A program made the position numbers and the translations under genes. The notes beneath the pieces are model-generated. The model was not told where the DNA came from and did no database searches. It saw only the letters and a program-made list of their open reading frames with translations. This document shows, in pieces, positions 7,948 to 16,085 of a DNA stretch of 64,000 nucleotides. The DNA comes from Kordiimonas gwangyangensis DSM 19435 = JCM 12864. Lineage in GTDB: Bacteria; Pseudomonadota; Alphaproteobacteria; Sphingomonadales; Kordiimonadaceae. The stretch lies in NCBI RefSeq assembly GCF_000375545.1, contig NZ_AQXF01000004.1, positions 1 through 64,000 on the forward strand, given 5' to 3'. Each line of letters starts with the position of its first letter. The first letter of the stretch is position 1.

Positions 7948-8340
7948 CTAGCCCTCGGCTTCTTCCGCGAATTCAGCGAAGGTAACGATATGGCCGCCCG
8001 GCTCGCGGTAGCCGATTTCGCGTGCGCCATAAAAGGTGGTGCGCTCTTCCATCACCACTTCATAACCCTCCAGCGCTTTTTTGCAGGCCTCAAGGTCGTC
8101 CGTTTTCAGGAACATTAGTACGGGCGCGCCCTCGCCAGGGTTCGGGAGCATGCCACTGTCTTCCTGAATGCTGGTGCGGGTCTGGTACATCAGCTGCACA
8201 CCACCCTGCATCAGAATGACAAAACCCAGATGGTCGCCCTCCGGCACCTCGACGATCTTCTCAAAGCCGACGCGGGCAAAAAATTCGAGGCTGGGTTCAA
8301 TGCGGTCAACCGGCAACACTGCCGTTGCGCTCTCAATCAT
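7948..8340 (-). CDS. Glyoxalase/VOC-fold protein, 130 aa
   Basis: Single vicinal-oxygen-chelate domain: the first beta-alpha-beta-beta-beta module contains VDRIEPSLEFFARVGFEK, and the second ends ARE-IGYREPGGHIVTFAEF, where GYREPGGH is the usual metal or substrate-site strand. The substrate is not predictable. It is convergent with aroA and its stop codon abuts the aroA stop with no spacer. It is inserted on the opposite strand between aroA and cmk, which are usually adjacent and co-directional. Confidence 0.8.
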   Translation of the reverse strand: MIESATAVLPVDRIEPSLEFFARVGFEKIVEVPEGDHLGFVILMQGGVQLMYQTRTSIQEDSGMLPNPGEGAPVLMFLKTDDLEACKKALEGYEVVMEERTTFYGAREIGYREPGGHIVTFAEFAEEAEG

Positions 8341-8479
8341 GGTCCGTCCCTTCTGTATAAATGTTCACTATTTGTTCTGTTTTTATCAGGACACATACGA
8401 AGAGTCGAATCCTTTTAGGCTGGTCACCTTGGCTGACTGCATTTATTAAAAAGGCAAGGAACAGGAAGGGTGATTCGCA

Positions 8480-9121
8480 TTGATTATCGCAATTGACGGG
8501 CCGGCGGCGGCTGGCAAGGGCACTTTGGCGCGACGGCTGGCGGACGAGTTTGGCTTCGCCTATCTCGACACTGGCGGGCTATACCGTGCTGTGGGCCTCA
8601 GCGTACTGCGCGCAGGCGGCAACCCTGCCGATGCCGGTGTGGCGGAGGAGCAGTCAAAGGCCCTCGACCTTGCGCTGCTCAGTGACCCCGAGTTGCGCGC
8701 GGAGGAGACAGGCAATGCGGCCTCCAAAGTGGCGGCGCTTCCCGGCGTTCGTGCTAACCTTCTGGAGTTTCAGCGTAATTTTGCCGTGAGCCCGCCTGAA
8801 GGTCGCCCTGGGGCGGTATTGGATGGTCGCGATATCGGCACGGTGGTGTGCCCGAATGCCGACCTCAAGCTCTTTGTGACTGCGAGCGCAGAGGTGCGCG
8901 CCAAGCGCCGCTTCAAGGAGCTGGAGGAACGTGGCGTCGAACCCGATTTTCATGTTATACTCGCCGACGTACGCGAACGGGACGAACGCGATATGAACCG
9001 CGAGGATGCGCCCCTGAAGCCCGCGGAAGATGCCCTCTTGCTTGATACGAGCAATTTGGATATAGACGCCGTGTTTTTAAGGGCGGCGGCACTTGTGAAA
9101 GAACGCATGGCGCCCCAATAA
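8480..9121 (+). CDS. cmk: Cytidylate kinase
   Basis: Phosphorylates CMP and dCMP with ATP. P-loop GPAAAGKGT at residues 7-15, the LDTGGLYRA segment after it, and [16 protein letters not shown] in the CMP-binding region. The frame is closed by a TGA just upstream, so TTG at 8480, preceded by AGGAAGGG, is the start. Length (213 aa) is typical. The classical cmk-rpsA order is kept. Confidence 0.95.
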   Translation: MIIAIDGPAAAGKGTLARRLADEFGFAYLDTGGLYRAVGLSVLRAGGNPADAGVAEEQSKALDLALLSDPELRAEETGNAASKVAALPGVRANLLEFQRNFAVSPPEGRPGAVLDGRDIGTVVCPNADLKLFVTASAEVRAKRRFKELEERGVEPDFHVILADVRERDERDMNREDAPLKPAEDALLLDTSNLDIDAVFLRAAALVKERMAPQ

Positions 9122-9323
9122 CCGATGACGCTTTACGAGAGCGACTCCCGGACCAGTAGCTTACCGATAAGGAAGCTTGGCCCGAGGGGTCAGAATTTGT
9201 TGGTGTTTGAGGCTTCCGGACCACAGAGAAGCGCGGGGTGGTCCCGCACTTGAGAAACCCGGAAGAAGACCGCCGGAGCCAACCGGCTGGCACGAATAGT
9301 ATTGACCTGAAAGGAAGACATAG
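9122..9323 (+). promoter_or_regulatory. Structured 5' leader of rpsA
   Basis: The 200-bp interval can fold into nested stems. CTTCC (9213-9217) pairs with GGAAG (9261-9265), enclosing GGACCAC (9218-9224) paired with GTGGTCC (9238-9244). A separate GCCGG/CCGGC hairpin lies at 9272-9287, ending about 35 bases before the rpsA ATG. S1 is known to autoregulate its own translation in other bacteria. A role of this fold in that is inference. Confidence 0.4.
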
Positions 9324-11027
9324 ATGTCTGAAGCGGCAAAAATGCCGAGCCTCGACGATTTTGAGGCACTGCTGAACGAAACCCTCCCCTCGGAAGACGA
9401 TGGCTTTGAAGGCCGCGTTGTACGGGGTACTGTCGTCTCCATCGAGAACGACTTTGCGATTGTGGACATTGGCCTCAAAGCTGAAGGCCGTGTACCGCTC
9501 AAAGAATTTGCCCCGGCTGGCAAAGCGGCTGAGATCAAAATCGGTGACACCGTAGAAGTATTCGTAGACCGCGTTGAGAACGCGCTCGGCGAAGCTATCC
9601 TGTCGCGCGATAAAGCTCGTCGTGAAGAAGCTTGGGAAATGCTTGAAAAAGCATTTGAAGGCGACGCACGTGTTGACGGCGTTATCTTCGGCCGCGTTAA
9701 AGGCGGCTTCACGGTTGACCTCTCTGGCGCTGTTGCATTCCTGCCGGGCAGCCAGGTTGACATCCGTCCGATCCGTGACGTGACCCCGCTCATGAACATC
9801 GAGCAGCCGTTCCAGATCCTGAAGATGGACCGTCGTCGCGGTAACATCGTTGTATCCCGTCGTGCCGTCCTCGAAGAAGACCGTGCTGAGCAGCGTGCTG
9901 AGCTCATGGGTCAGATCCAGGAAGGCGACGCTGTTGAGGGCGTTGTGAAGAACATCACCGATTACGGTGCGTTCGTTGACCTCGGCGGTATCGATGGCCT
10001 GCTGCACGTGACCGACATCTCCTGGCGTCGTGTGAACCACCCGTCGGAAGTTCTGTCGATCGGCGAGACCGTGAAAGTACAGGTTGTTCGCATCAACCCG
10101 GAAACGCAGCGCATCAGCCTCGGCATGAAGCAGCTTGCAGCCGATCCGTGGGATGGCATCGAAGCCAAATACCCGGTTGGCGCCAAGTTCACCGGTACGG
10201 TTACGAACATCACCGACTACGGTGCGTTTGTTGAGCTTGAAAGCGGCGTAGAAGGTCTCGTACACGTGTCCGAGATGAGCTGGGTCAAGAAAAACGTACA
10301 CCCGGGCAAAATCGTATCCACGAGCCAGGAAGTCGAAGTTATGGTTCTCGAAGTTGATCCTTCGAAGCGCCGTATCTCCCTCGGCCTCAAGCAGTGTGGC
10401 GAAAACCCGTGGGAAGCTTTTGCTGCCAAATTCCCGACCGGCACCGAAATCGAAGGCGAAGTCAAGAACATCACCGAATTCGGTCTGTTCATCGGCCTCG
10501 ATGGCGATGTCGACGGCATGGTTCACCTCTCCGACCTCGATTGGGAGCGTTCGGGCGAAGAAGCCATCCAGGAATTCAAAAAGGGCGACATGGTCAAAGC
10601 TGTTGTGCTCGACGTCGATACGAAAAAAGAGCGTATCTCCCTCGGCATCAAACAACTGTCCGGCGACCCGTTCACCAACGTTTCTTCCAAGAAGAAAGGC
10701 GAACAAGTCACCTGTGTGGTTAAAGCTGTAAACGAGAACGGCATCGAAGTTGAAGTTGGCGACACGGGCGTTACCGCGTTCATCCGCCGCTCTGACCTCG
10801 CACGTGACCGTGGTGACCAGCGCCCAGAGCGTTTCGCTGAAGGCGACAAGGTTGACGCCATGGTTACCGGCATGGACAAAGGCAGCCGCAAGCTGAACCT
10901 CTCCATCAAGGCCCTCGAAGTTGCTGAAGAAAAAGCAGCTGTTGAGCAGTATGGTTCCGCCGATTCGGGCGCAAGCCTCGGCGATATCCTCGGTGCTGCA
11001 CTCGAGAAAGCCAAAGAAGACAAATAA
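9324..11027 (+). CDS. rpsA: 30S ribosomal protein S1
   Basis: Binds mRNA leaders and brings them to the 30S subunit. Multiple S1 (OB-fold) repeats are visible, each with a GTV.. / ITDYGAFVDL / GLLHVTDISW pattern, at roughly residues 30-100, 115-180, 200-270, 285-355, 370-440 and a degenerate last repeat near 460-530. The start ATG follows GGAAG. Codon choice is visibly different from neighbours (CGT, GTT, GCT, GAA favoured), as expected for a very highly expressed gene. The antisense strand is open over 2 kb, which is a codon-bias artefact. Confidence 0.97.
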   Translation: MSEAAKMPSLDDFEALLNETLPSEDDGFEGRVVRGTVVSIENDFAIVDIGLKAEGRVPLKEFAPAGKAAEIKIGDTVEVFVDRVENALGEAILSRDKARREEAWEMLEKAFEGDARVDGVIFGRVKGGFTVDLSGAVAFLPGSQVDIRPIRDVTPLMNIEQPFQILKMDRRRGNIVVSRRAVLEEDRAEQRAELMGQIQEGDAVEGVVKNITDYGAFVDLGGIDGLLHVTDISWRRVNHPSEVLSIGETVKVQVVRINPETQRISLGMKQLAADPWDGIEAKYPVGAKFTGTVTNITDYGAFVELESGVEGLVHVSEMSWVKKNVHPGKIVSTSQEVEVMVLEVDPSKRRISLGLKQCGENPWEAFAAKFPTGTEIEGEVKNITEFGLFIGLDGDVDGMVHLSDLDWERSGEEAIQEFKKGDMVKAVVLDVDTKKERISLGIKQLSGDPFTNVSSKKKGEQVTCVVKAVNENGIEVEVGDTGVTAFIRRSDLARDRGDQRPERFAEGDKVDAMVTGMDKGSRKLNLSIKALEVAEEKAAVEQYGSADSGASLGDILGAALEKAKEDK

Positions 11028-11056
11028 TCTGTTTTCATACAGATTGATGTTTCGGG

Positions 11057-11090
11057 AAGGCCGTCCAATTTGGGCGGCCTTTCTTATTTT
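11057..11090 (+). terminator. Rho-independent terminator of rpsA
   Basis: Stem AAGGCCGTCC / GGGCGGCCTT with a short AT loop, followed by TCTTATTTTT. It lies 30 bp after the rpsA stop and separates rpsA from ihfB. Confidence 0.85.
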
Positions 11091-11277
11091 TGCCGCACTC
11101 CGCACGACAATTTGATCAAATGTCGTCGTATTGATACAAAAAACCCGTGACAAAAGCCCTTTCCGTAGAAAGGCTTATCTTGACGTGTGCGTTTTCAGGT
11201 GGCACGCTTAAGCCACTGGACACGGGTAGCTTCGTTCTGAGTGTTGGTGACAAGATTGCCCCGAGGGGAGGACCTAG

Positions 11278-11556
11278 ATGATAAAGTCCGAGTTGATTGC
11301 AAAAATTTCCGAAGCCAACCCCCATCTCTATTACCGGGATGTTGAGCGCATCGTTTCCAAAATTTTTGATGAGATTACCGCAGCCCTCGCTCGTGGGGAC
11401 CGGGTGGAATTGCGCGGTTTTGGTGCCTTTTCCGTAAAGAAGCGGCCCTCAAGGGTTGGCCGTAACCCGCGCACTGGCGAGAAGGTTGAAGTGGCCGAAA
11501 AATGCGTGCCCTACTTCAAGACCGGCAAAGACCTGCGCGAACGTCTGAACGACTAG
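11278..11556 (+). CDS. ihfB: Integration host factor subunit beta
   Basis: HU/IHF-family DNA-bending protein, 92 aa. Begins MIKSELI, contains the [18 protein letters not shown] core and the [12 protein letters not shown] arm with the intercalating Pro, and ends [13 protein letters not shown], the beta-subunit type. It pairs with IHF alpha, encoded elsewhere, in replication, recombination and promoter architecture. The start ATG follows GAGGACCTAG. It lies downstream of rpsA as in most Proteobacteria. Confidence 0.95.
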   Translation: MIKSELIAKISEANPHLYYRDVERIVSKIFDEITAALARGDRVELRGFGAFSVKKRPSRVGRNPRTGEKVEVAEKCVPYFKTGKDLRERLND

Positions 11557-11621
11557 AAACCGACGGCAGCCGTGCGGGACGCGCGCGGCTGGAGCCGCAA
11601 ATAACTAATCGAAAGAGTGTC

Positions 11622-11999
11622 ATGGCACAGTCTCTTGGCAGCCTGATTCGCCGCGTTTTCTGGTTTGCGCTTGCGCTTCTTCTCATCCTTTTCTCGATTT
11701 CCAACCGCCAGCATGTGGTCCTGAGCCTTGAGCCCTTTGGCGCGCTGATGGCACCGGTGCCAGTGTATCTGGTTCTGTTCCTTGGCATTTTCATCGGCCT
11801 TGTGATTGCGGGCGGTGTCACCGGCTGGCTCCGGCTCAAGGGTTTTGCGCGCCGCCGCAAGGCTGAGCGCCGCGCCGACTATCTTGAAGGCCAGGTCTCG
11901 TCACTGTCTGAAGATGTGCACAAGGCGCAGGCGACACGGGCCCACGAAACCGTGAGCCGCGCCACCGAAGCCTTGCCAAAAGGGGGCAAAGAGGGCTAA
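11622..11999 (+). CDS. LapA-domain (DUF1049) inner-membrane protein, 125 aa
   Basis: Two transmembrane helices (about residues 8-28 and 45-68) flank a short loop with the family signature SISNRQHVVLSLEPFG. A basic cytoplasmic coiled-coil tail (RRRKAERRADYLEGQVSSL) follows. Homologous to E. coli LapA (YciS), which partners LapB in envelope lipopolysaccharide control. The position between ihfB and pyrF is also that of the enterobacterial lapA-lapB-pyrF region, though lapB is missing here. ATG at 11622 was chosen over longer in-frame starts inside ihfB. Confidence 0.85.
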   Translation: MAQSLGSLIRRVFWFALALLLILFSISNRQHVVLSLEPFGALMAPVPVYLVLFLGIFIGLVIAGGVTGWLRLKGFARRRKAERRADYLEGQVSSLSEDVHKAQATRAHETVSRATEALPKGGKEG

Positions 12000-12029
12000 T
12001 CCGGGGCTCATGCCCGGCGAAGAAGGAAT

Positions 12030-12761
12030 ATGCCCATGCCCGAGACCCTGAAACCCAGTGGCCGCATCTACTGCGCGCTTGATACCGTTGATGTGGCGCA
12101 GGCGCGTGCGCTTGCCGAAGCGCTCAAGGGCAGCGTGGGCGGCATCAAGCTCGGGCTTGAGTTTTTCTGCGCAAACGGCGCGGACGGTTTCAAACGTGTG
12201 GCAGACGCTGGCCTGCCCATCTTCCTCGACCTCAAGTTCCACGACATCCCGAACACGGTGGCGGGCGCCATCCGCGCGGTGGCACCGCTTGGGCCCAAGC
12301 TTTTCACCATCCACACCCAGGGCGGGCCGGAAATGATGCGCCGCGCGGCTGAAACCGCAGCAGAGGAAGCAGACAGACACGGCCATGTCGCCCCGTGGGT
12401 GATTGGCGTGAGCGTGCTTACGAGCCTTGATGGCAGTGACCTCAACGCCATCGGCGTGGTGGACGCGGTTGAAGCACAGGTCGCGCGCCTTGCGGGCCTT
12501 GCCAGAACCAGTGGGATTGATGGCCTTGTCTGCAGCCCGCGGGAAATCACCTTGGCGCGCAAAGCGGGTGGCGCAGACTTCAAGCTTATCGTGCCCGGCA
12601 TCCGCCCGGCTGGTAGCGCGGTCGGTGACCAGAAGCGGGTGATGACCCCCCATGACGCGGTGACAGCGGGTGCGGATATTCTGGTGATTGGCCGACCGAT
12701 CACGCAGGCCGATGACCCGGCTGCGGCCGCGCGCGCGATTGCGGACAGCATTAACGGCTAA
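12030..12761 (+). CDS. pyrF: Orotidine-5'-phosphate decarboxylase
   Basis: Last step of UMP synthesis. TIM barrel of 243 aa. The catalytic signature FLDLKFHDIPNTV holds the Asp-Lys-x-x-Asp-type tetrad. VCSPREI, VPGIRP and GADILVIGRPIT supply the phosphate-binding loops near the C-terminus. GAAGAAGG precedes the ATG at 12030. A second ATG six bases on is equally possible. Confidence 0.95.
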   Translation: MPMPETLKPSGRIYCALDTVDVAQARALAEALKGSVGGIKLGLEFFCANGADGFKRVADAGLPIFLDLKFHDIPNTVAGAIRAVAPLGPKLFTIHTQGGPEMMRRAAETAAEEADRHGHVAPWVIGVSVLTSLDGSDLNAIGVVDAVEAQVARLAGLARTSGIDGLVCSPREITLARKAGGADFKLIVPGIRPAGSAVGDQKRVMTPHDAVTAGADILVIGRPITQADDPAAAARAIADSING

Positions 12762-12770
12762 GGGCAGTGC

Positions 12771-13169
12771 CTAGCGCAGTTCCTTGCGGATGACGAGCTT
12801 GAGGCCGGACCACACCTCATCAACCGCACATACCTTCACGTCCACAAGGCCTAAGGGGAGCGCCACTTCGCGCACCACGTCCTCGGTCATGTCGGTTGGG
12901 ACTTTCGATGCCTTCTTAGGCCATGAAATCCAGATCATGCCGTCCCGCTTGATCGCGCCCATCAAGCTTTCAATCTCATCGGCGAACAGCGCACGCTCCT
13001 TATAAAAGGCATGGATGAAGTCGCACTCGCGCGCTGCCTCCTCGGTACCAATCGGCAAGGGGCCGAGGAGATCACTGTACTGCTCTGGCGCGTGCTCAAG
13101 CCGCAGGCGGAAGCCTTCCTTGATTCCCAGTTTCTTGATGAGCGGTGTGCCGGAATAGCCTGCGGTCAT
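12771..13169 (-). CDS. DUF3052-family protein, 132 aa
   Basis: Matches the DUF3052 layout: GYSGTPLIKKLGIKEG at the N-terminus, a central FIHAFYKERALFADE segment and MIWISWPKKASKV, ending EVWSGLKLVIRK. No enzymatic function is established for the family. It lies 9 bp downstream of the TraB-like gene on the same strand, so the two are probably co-transcribed. Convergent with pyrF. Confidence 0.8.
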   Translation of the reverse strand: MTAGYSGTPLIKKLGIKEGFRLRLEHAPEQYSDLLGPLPIGTEEAARECDFIHAFYKERALFADEIESLMGAIKRDGMIWISWPKKASKVPTDMTEDVVREVALPLGLVDVKVCAVDEVWSGLKLVIRKELR

Positions 13170-13178
13170 GGCGTTTGC

Positions 13179-14039
13179 CTACTCAATGCGCGCCGCGGGC
13201 ACGCCCATGCCCTCAAGCAGCTTGATGACCGAATCGTCCCCGGTAAGGTGCCCGGCACCAACAGCGACAAAAAACTTGCCGGGGCGGTCCAGCATCTGCA
13301 TCAGCTTGTCAGCCCAGTCTCGGTTACGCGCGCTCAGCATCTTTTCCCTGAGTTCAGGCGCAATGGCCAGCGCGTCATTAAGGATGTGGTCAAGTTCCGC
13401 CACATTGCCGGAAAGCCAAGCGCCCTGCATGGAAGCATAATACACATCGAGCTGTGCGTTCTGCTGCAGCGTGTCGACCAGAAGCGCCTTCTCCTGCTGC
13501 ACTGTCAGGCTCTGAAAGAGCGCAACCTGCTGTGCCGCGGTCTCGAGCCCAAAAACCGGTTTGCCCATGCCCTCAGCCTGCGCGATGAAAAACTTGTCCG
13601 CGCCGCTTGCCGGGTTATAGCCCGCTTTGACCAGCCCAATGACCGTGAGTGAAAGCCCGGTGAACCAGGGTGTGTTCTCTGCAAAATGGTTGGCAGGCAG
13701 GCCAAGTTTGCGCGATAGCCGCTCCACATCATTATATATGCCGTTGCCTACCAGTTTACGCAGGCTTTGCCCTTCGGGCAGCTTGCCCGCAACGGTGAAC
13801 AGGGGCCCCGCGCGGTCAATCTCCTCACCGCTCAGCTCCACAATCAGGGCGCCCGAATCCATGAAAGCTACACGCGCTTCGGGTGACAGCCATTCCATCC
13901 CGTCCGAAAGAATATGCAGCGTGCCGAAGAGGTGGATTTCCGTGTCGCTGTCTGCTACCCGCCATAGCGCCGGCGTGGCATGGGCGGCCTGCGTGAACGC
14001 CATGAAAATAATAAGGAAACAACTGCGGATCAGACGCAT
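13179..14039 (-). CDS. TraB/GumN-family exported protein, 286 aa
   Basis: Sec signal peptide (MRLIRSCFLIIFMAFTQAAHA) followed by a TraB/GumN (Tiki-like) domain. It has WRVADSDTEIHLFGTLHIL near the N-terminus, a central GADKFFIAQAEGMGKPVFGLET box and the terminal FFVAVGAGHLTGDDSVI box. GxxH and E residues at these positions are the putative metal site of the Tiki superfamily protease fold. ATG at 14039 has GGAGAGAG upstream. The longer reading adds a basic, non-signal-like extension. Substrate unknown. Confidence 0.85.
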   Translation of the reverse strand: MRLIRSCFLIIFMAFTQAAHATPALWRVADSDTEIHLFGTLHILSDGMEWLSPEARVAFMDSGALIVELSGEEIDRAGPLFTVAGKLPEGQSLRKLVGNGIYNDVERLSRKLGLPANHFAENTPWFTGLSLTVIGLVKAGYNPASGADKFFIAQAEGMGKPVFGLETAAQQVALFQSLTVQQEKALLVDTLQQNAQLDVYYASMQGAWLSGNVAELDHILNDALAIAPELREKMLSARNRDWADKLMQMLDRPGKFFVAVGAGHLTGDDSVIKLLEGMGVPAARIE

Positions 14040-14257
14040 GGTAAGCTCTCTCCGATGGGGGCGGTGTGTCTTCATCGCGCCAGTGTTTCACGGGGACCAT
14101 GCGGATGCAAGGGAGCGAGGCGGAAATGCGCTGAATCTGCTTGCAAACCGGGCGTTCCGGCGCTATACACCCCACTTCATCGAACCGACCGGCTTGATTA
14201 AGGGCTGCCGTGCCGGTTCAAAAATGTCGAACTTGCAGTTATAGAAGTGAGGACAAA

Positions 14258-14458
14258 ATGCCCAAAATGAAAACGAAATCGAGCGTGAAAAAGCGTTTCA
14301 GCTTGACCGCGTCAGGTAAAGTTCGTGCCAACCAGGCTAACAAACAGCACGGTATGATCAAGCGCACGAACAAGCAGATCCGTAACCAGCGTGGCACCAC
14401 TATCCTTGCCGATTGTGACGCCAAAATCGTCAAGAAGTTCATTCCCAACGGCCTTTAA
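14258..14458 (+). CDS. rpmI: 50S ribosomal protein L35
   Basis: 66 aa, beginning [14 protein letters not shown] with the typical [14 protein letters not shown] basic core. GAGGAC precedes the ATG. First gene of rpmI-rplT. The infC gene that precedes this pair in many bacteria is not in the window, and the upstream neighbour is a divergent TraB-like gene, so the pair has its own promoter. Confidence 0.96.
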   Translation: MPKMKTKSSVKKRFSLTASGKVRANQANKQHGMIKRTNKQIRNQRGTTILADCDAKIVKKFIPNGL

Positions 14459-14495
14459 GGCTTTTCGGGTCCTTCAAGGTTAAGGAGAAAATACC

Positions 14496-14855
14496 ATGGC
14501 ACGTGTAACACGCGGACTGACGTCCCACGCCCGTCACAAAAAGGTTCTCGAGCAGGCTAAAGGCTATCGGGGCCGTCGTAAGAATACCATTAAGGTTGCT
14601 CGCCAGGCTGTTGAAAAAGCCGGCCAGTACGCATACCGCGACCGTAAAGCGAAGAAGCGCACGTTCCGCGCTCTCTGGATCCAGCGTATCAACGCCGGTA
14701 CCCGCGCTCTCGGTCTCCAGTACGGCCAGTTCATGCACGGCCTCAAGCTCGCAGGTGTTGAGCTTGACCGTAAAGTCCTGAGCGACCTCGCGATCAAAGA
14801 ACCGGCTGCTTTTGAAGCGCTTGTGGATCAGGCCAAGGCCGCCCTCGCGAAGTAA
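14496..14855 (+). CDS. rplT: 50S ribosomal protein L20
   Basis: 119 aa. Long basic N-terminal helix ([28 protein letters not shown]) and globular C-terminus ([19 protein letters not shown]). TTAAGGAGAA precedes the ATG. In other bacteria L20 represses rpmI-rplT by binding the mRNA. No specific fold for that was identified here. Confidence 0.97.
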   Translation: MARVTRGLTSHARHKKVLEQAKGYRGRRKNTIKVARQAVEKAGQYAYRDRKAKKRTFRALWIQRINAGTRALGLQYGQFMHGLKLAGVELDRKVLSDLAIKEPAAFEALVDQAKAALAK

Positions 14856-14893
14856 GCTGGTTTTTGCGACACTCGTCGCAGCACCAAGACATC

Positions 14894-14926
14894 AAGGGGC
14901 CTGGCCGTTGGCGGGGCCCCTTTTTA
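14894..14926 (+). terminator. Rho-independent terminator of rpmI-rplT
   Basis: AGGGGCC and GGCCCCT arms around a 13-nt loop, followed by TTTTATTTG. It separates rplT from pheS. Confidence 0.85.
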
Positions 14927-15005
14927 TTTGCGCCTGTAATATTCCCGGTGCAGATTTCAGCGACTTTAGAAACACTTGATTAGATCATCCCGAAGCGGAA
15001 GAGAC

Positions 15006-16085
15006 ATGCAGGAACAAATCTCAGCCCTGAAAGAGGACATCACCGCCCGCATCGACGCGGCCAGTGACCTTGCCGCGCTTGAAGACATCCGTGTTGCGGC
15101 ACTTGGCAAAAAAGGCAGCGTGTCGGAGCTGATGAAAGGCCTTGGCCGCATGAGCCCCGAAGAGCGCAAGGAAATGGGCCCCGCGCTCAACAGCCTGAAG
15201 AATGACGTGGCGGATGCCATCACCGCGCGCAAGGACGTGCTTGAAGAAGCTGCGCTTGATGCGCGCCTCAAGTCGGAGAAGGTGGACATCACCCTGCCGG
15301 TGCTTGACCACGCCGCGGGCAGCGTGCACCCCATCAGCCAGGTGATGGACGAGATTGCAGAGATTTTCGCCTCGCTCGGCTTCGATGTCGCGGAAGGGCC
15401 GGATATCGAAAGCGATTTCCATAACTTCACCGCGCTCAATATCCCGCCGGAACACCCGGCACGGCAGGACCATGATACCTTCTACCTGAAGCCGGACGCA
15501 AACGGCGACCGCAAGGTACTGCGCACGCATACGAGCCCGGTACAGATTCGCACGATGCTCTCCAAAGAGCCGCCGATCCGTATCATCGCGCCGGGCCGTA
15601 CGTACCGTTCAGACTCGGACGCGACTCACACGCCGATGTTCCACCAGGTGGAAGGCCTCGTGATCGACCGCGACACCCACCTCGGTCACCTCAAAGGTAC
15701 GCTCGAGGCTTTCCTCAAGGCTTTCTTTGAAGTGGACGCGGTGACGCTTCGTCTCAGGCCCAGCTATTTCCCCTTCACTGAACCGTCCATGGAAGTGGAC
15801 GTGCAGTGCAGCTTTGAAGGCGGCACAGTCAAGATCGGTGACGGCAACGACTGGCTTGAGATTCTCGGCTCCGGCATGGTGAACCCGAAGGTTCTCGAAG
15901 CCTGTAACCTGGACCCGAACGTGTATCAGGGTTTTGCCTTCGGCTGCGGTATCGACCGTCTTGCCATGCTGAAATACGGCATGAACGACCTGCGTGCCTT
16001 CTTTGACGCCGACCTTCGTTGGCTCAAACACTATGGTTTCCGCGCACTTGATCTGCCCACGATTGCTGGAGGGCTCAGCCGATGA
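15006..16085 (+). CDS. pheS: Phenylalanyl-tRNA synthetase alpha subunit
   Basis: Class II aminoacyl-tRNA synthetase catalytic subunit. An N-terminal coiled-coil (residues 1-85) precedes the catalytic domain, with motif 2 in [16 protein letters not shown] and motif 3 near [16 protein letters not shown]. Length (359 aa) is normal. ATG at 15006 follows GCGGAAGAG. Its stop overlaps the pheT start by four bases (ATGA), giving translational coupling of the alpha2beta2 enzyme subunits. Confidence 0.96.
   Translation: MQEQISALKEDITARIDAASDLAALEDIRVAALGKKGSVSELMKGLGRMSPEERKEMGPALNSLKNDVADAITARKDVLEEAALDARLKSEKVDITLPVLDHAAGSVHPISQVMDEIAEIFASLGFDVAEGPDIESDFHNFTALNIPPEHPARQDHDTFYLKPDANGDRKVLRTHTSPVQIRTMLSKEPPIRIIAPGRTYRSDSDATHTPMFHQVEGLVIDRDTHLGHLKGTLEAFLKAFFEVDAVTLRLRPSYFPFTEPSMEVDVQCSFEGGTVKIGDGNDWLEILGSGMVNPKVLEACNLDPNVYQGFAFGCGIDRLAMLKYGMNDLRAFFDADLRWLKHYGFRALDLPTIAGGLSR

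Noticed and set aside
8955-11153. 732-codon open frame antisense to rpsA
   Set aside because: It mirrors the biased codon use of rpsA, has no ribosome binding site or family resemblance, and crosses cmk and two intergenic regions.
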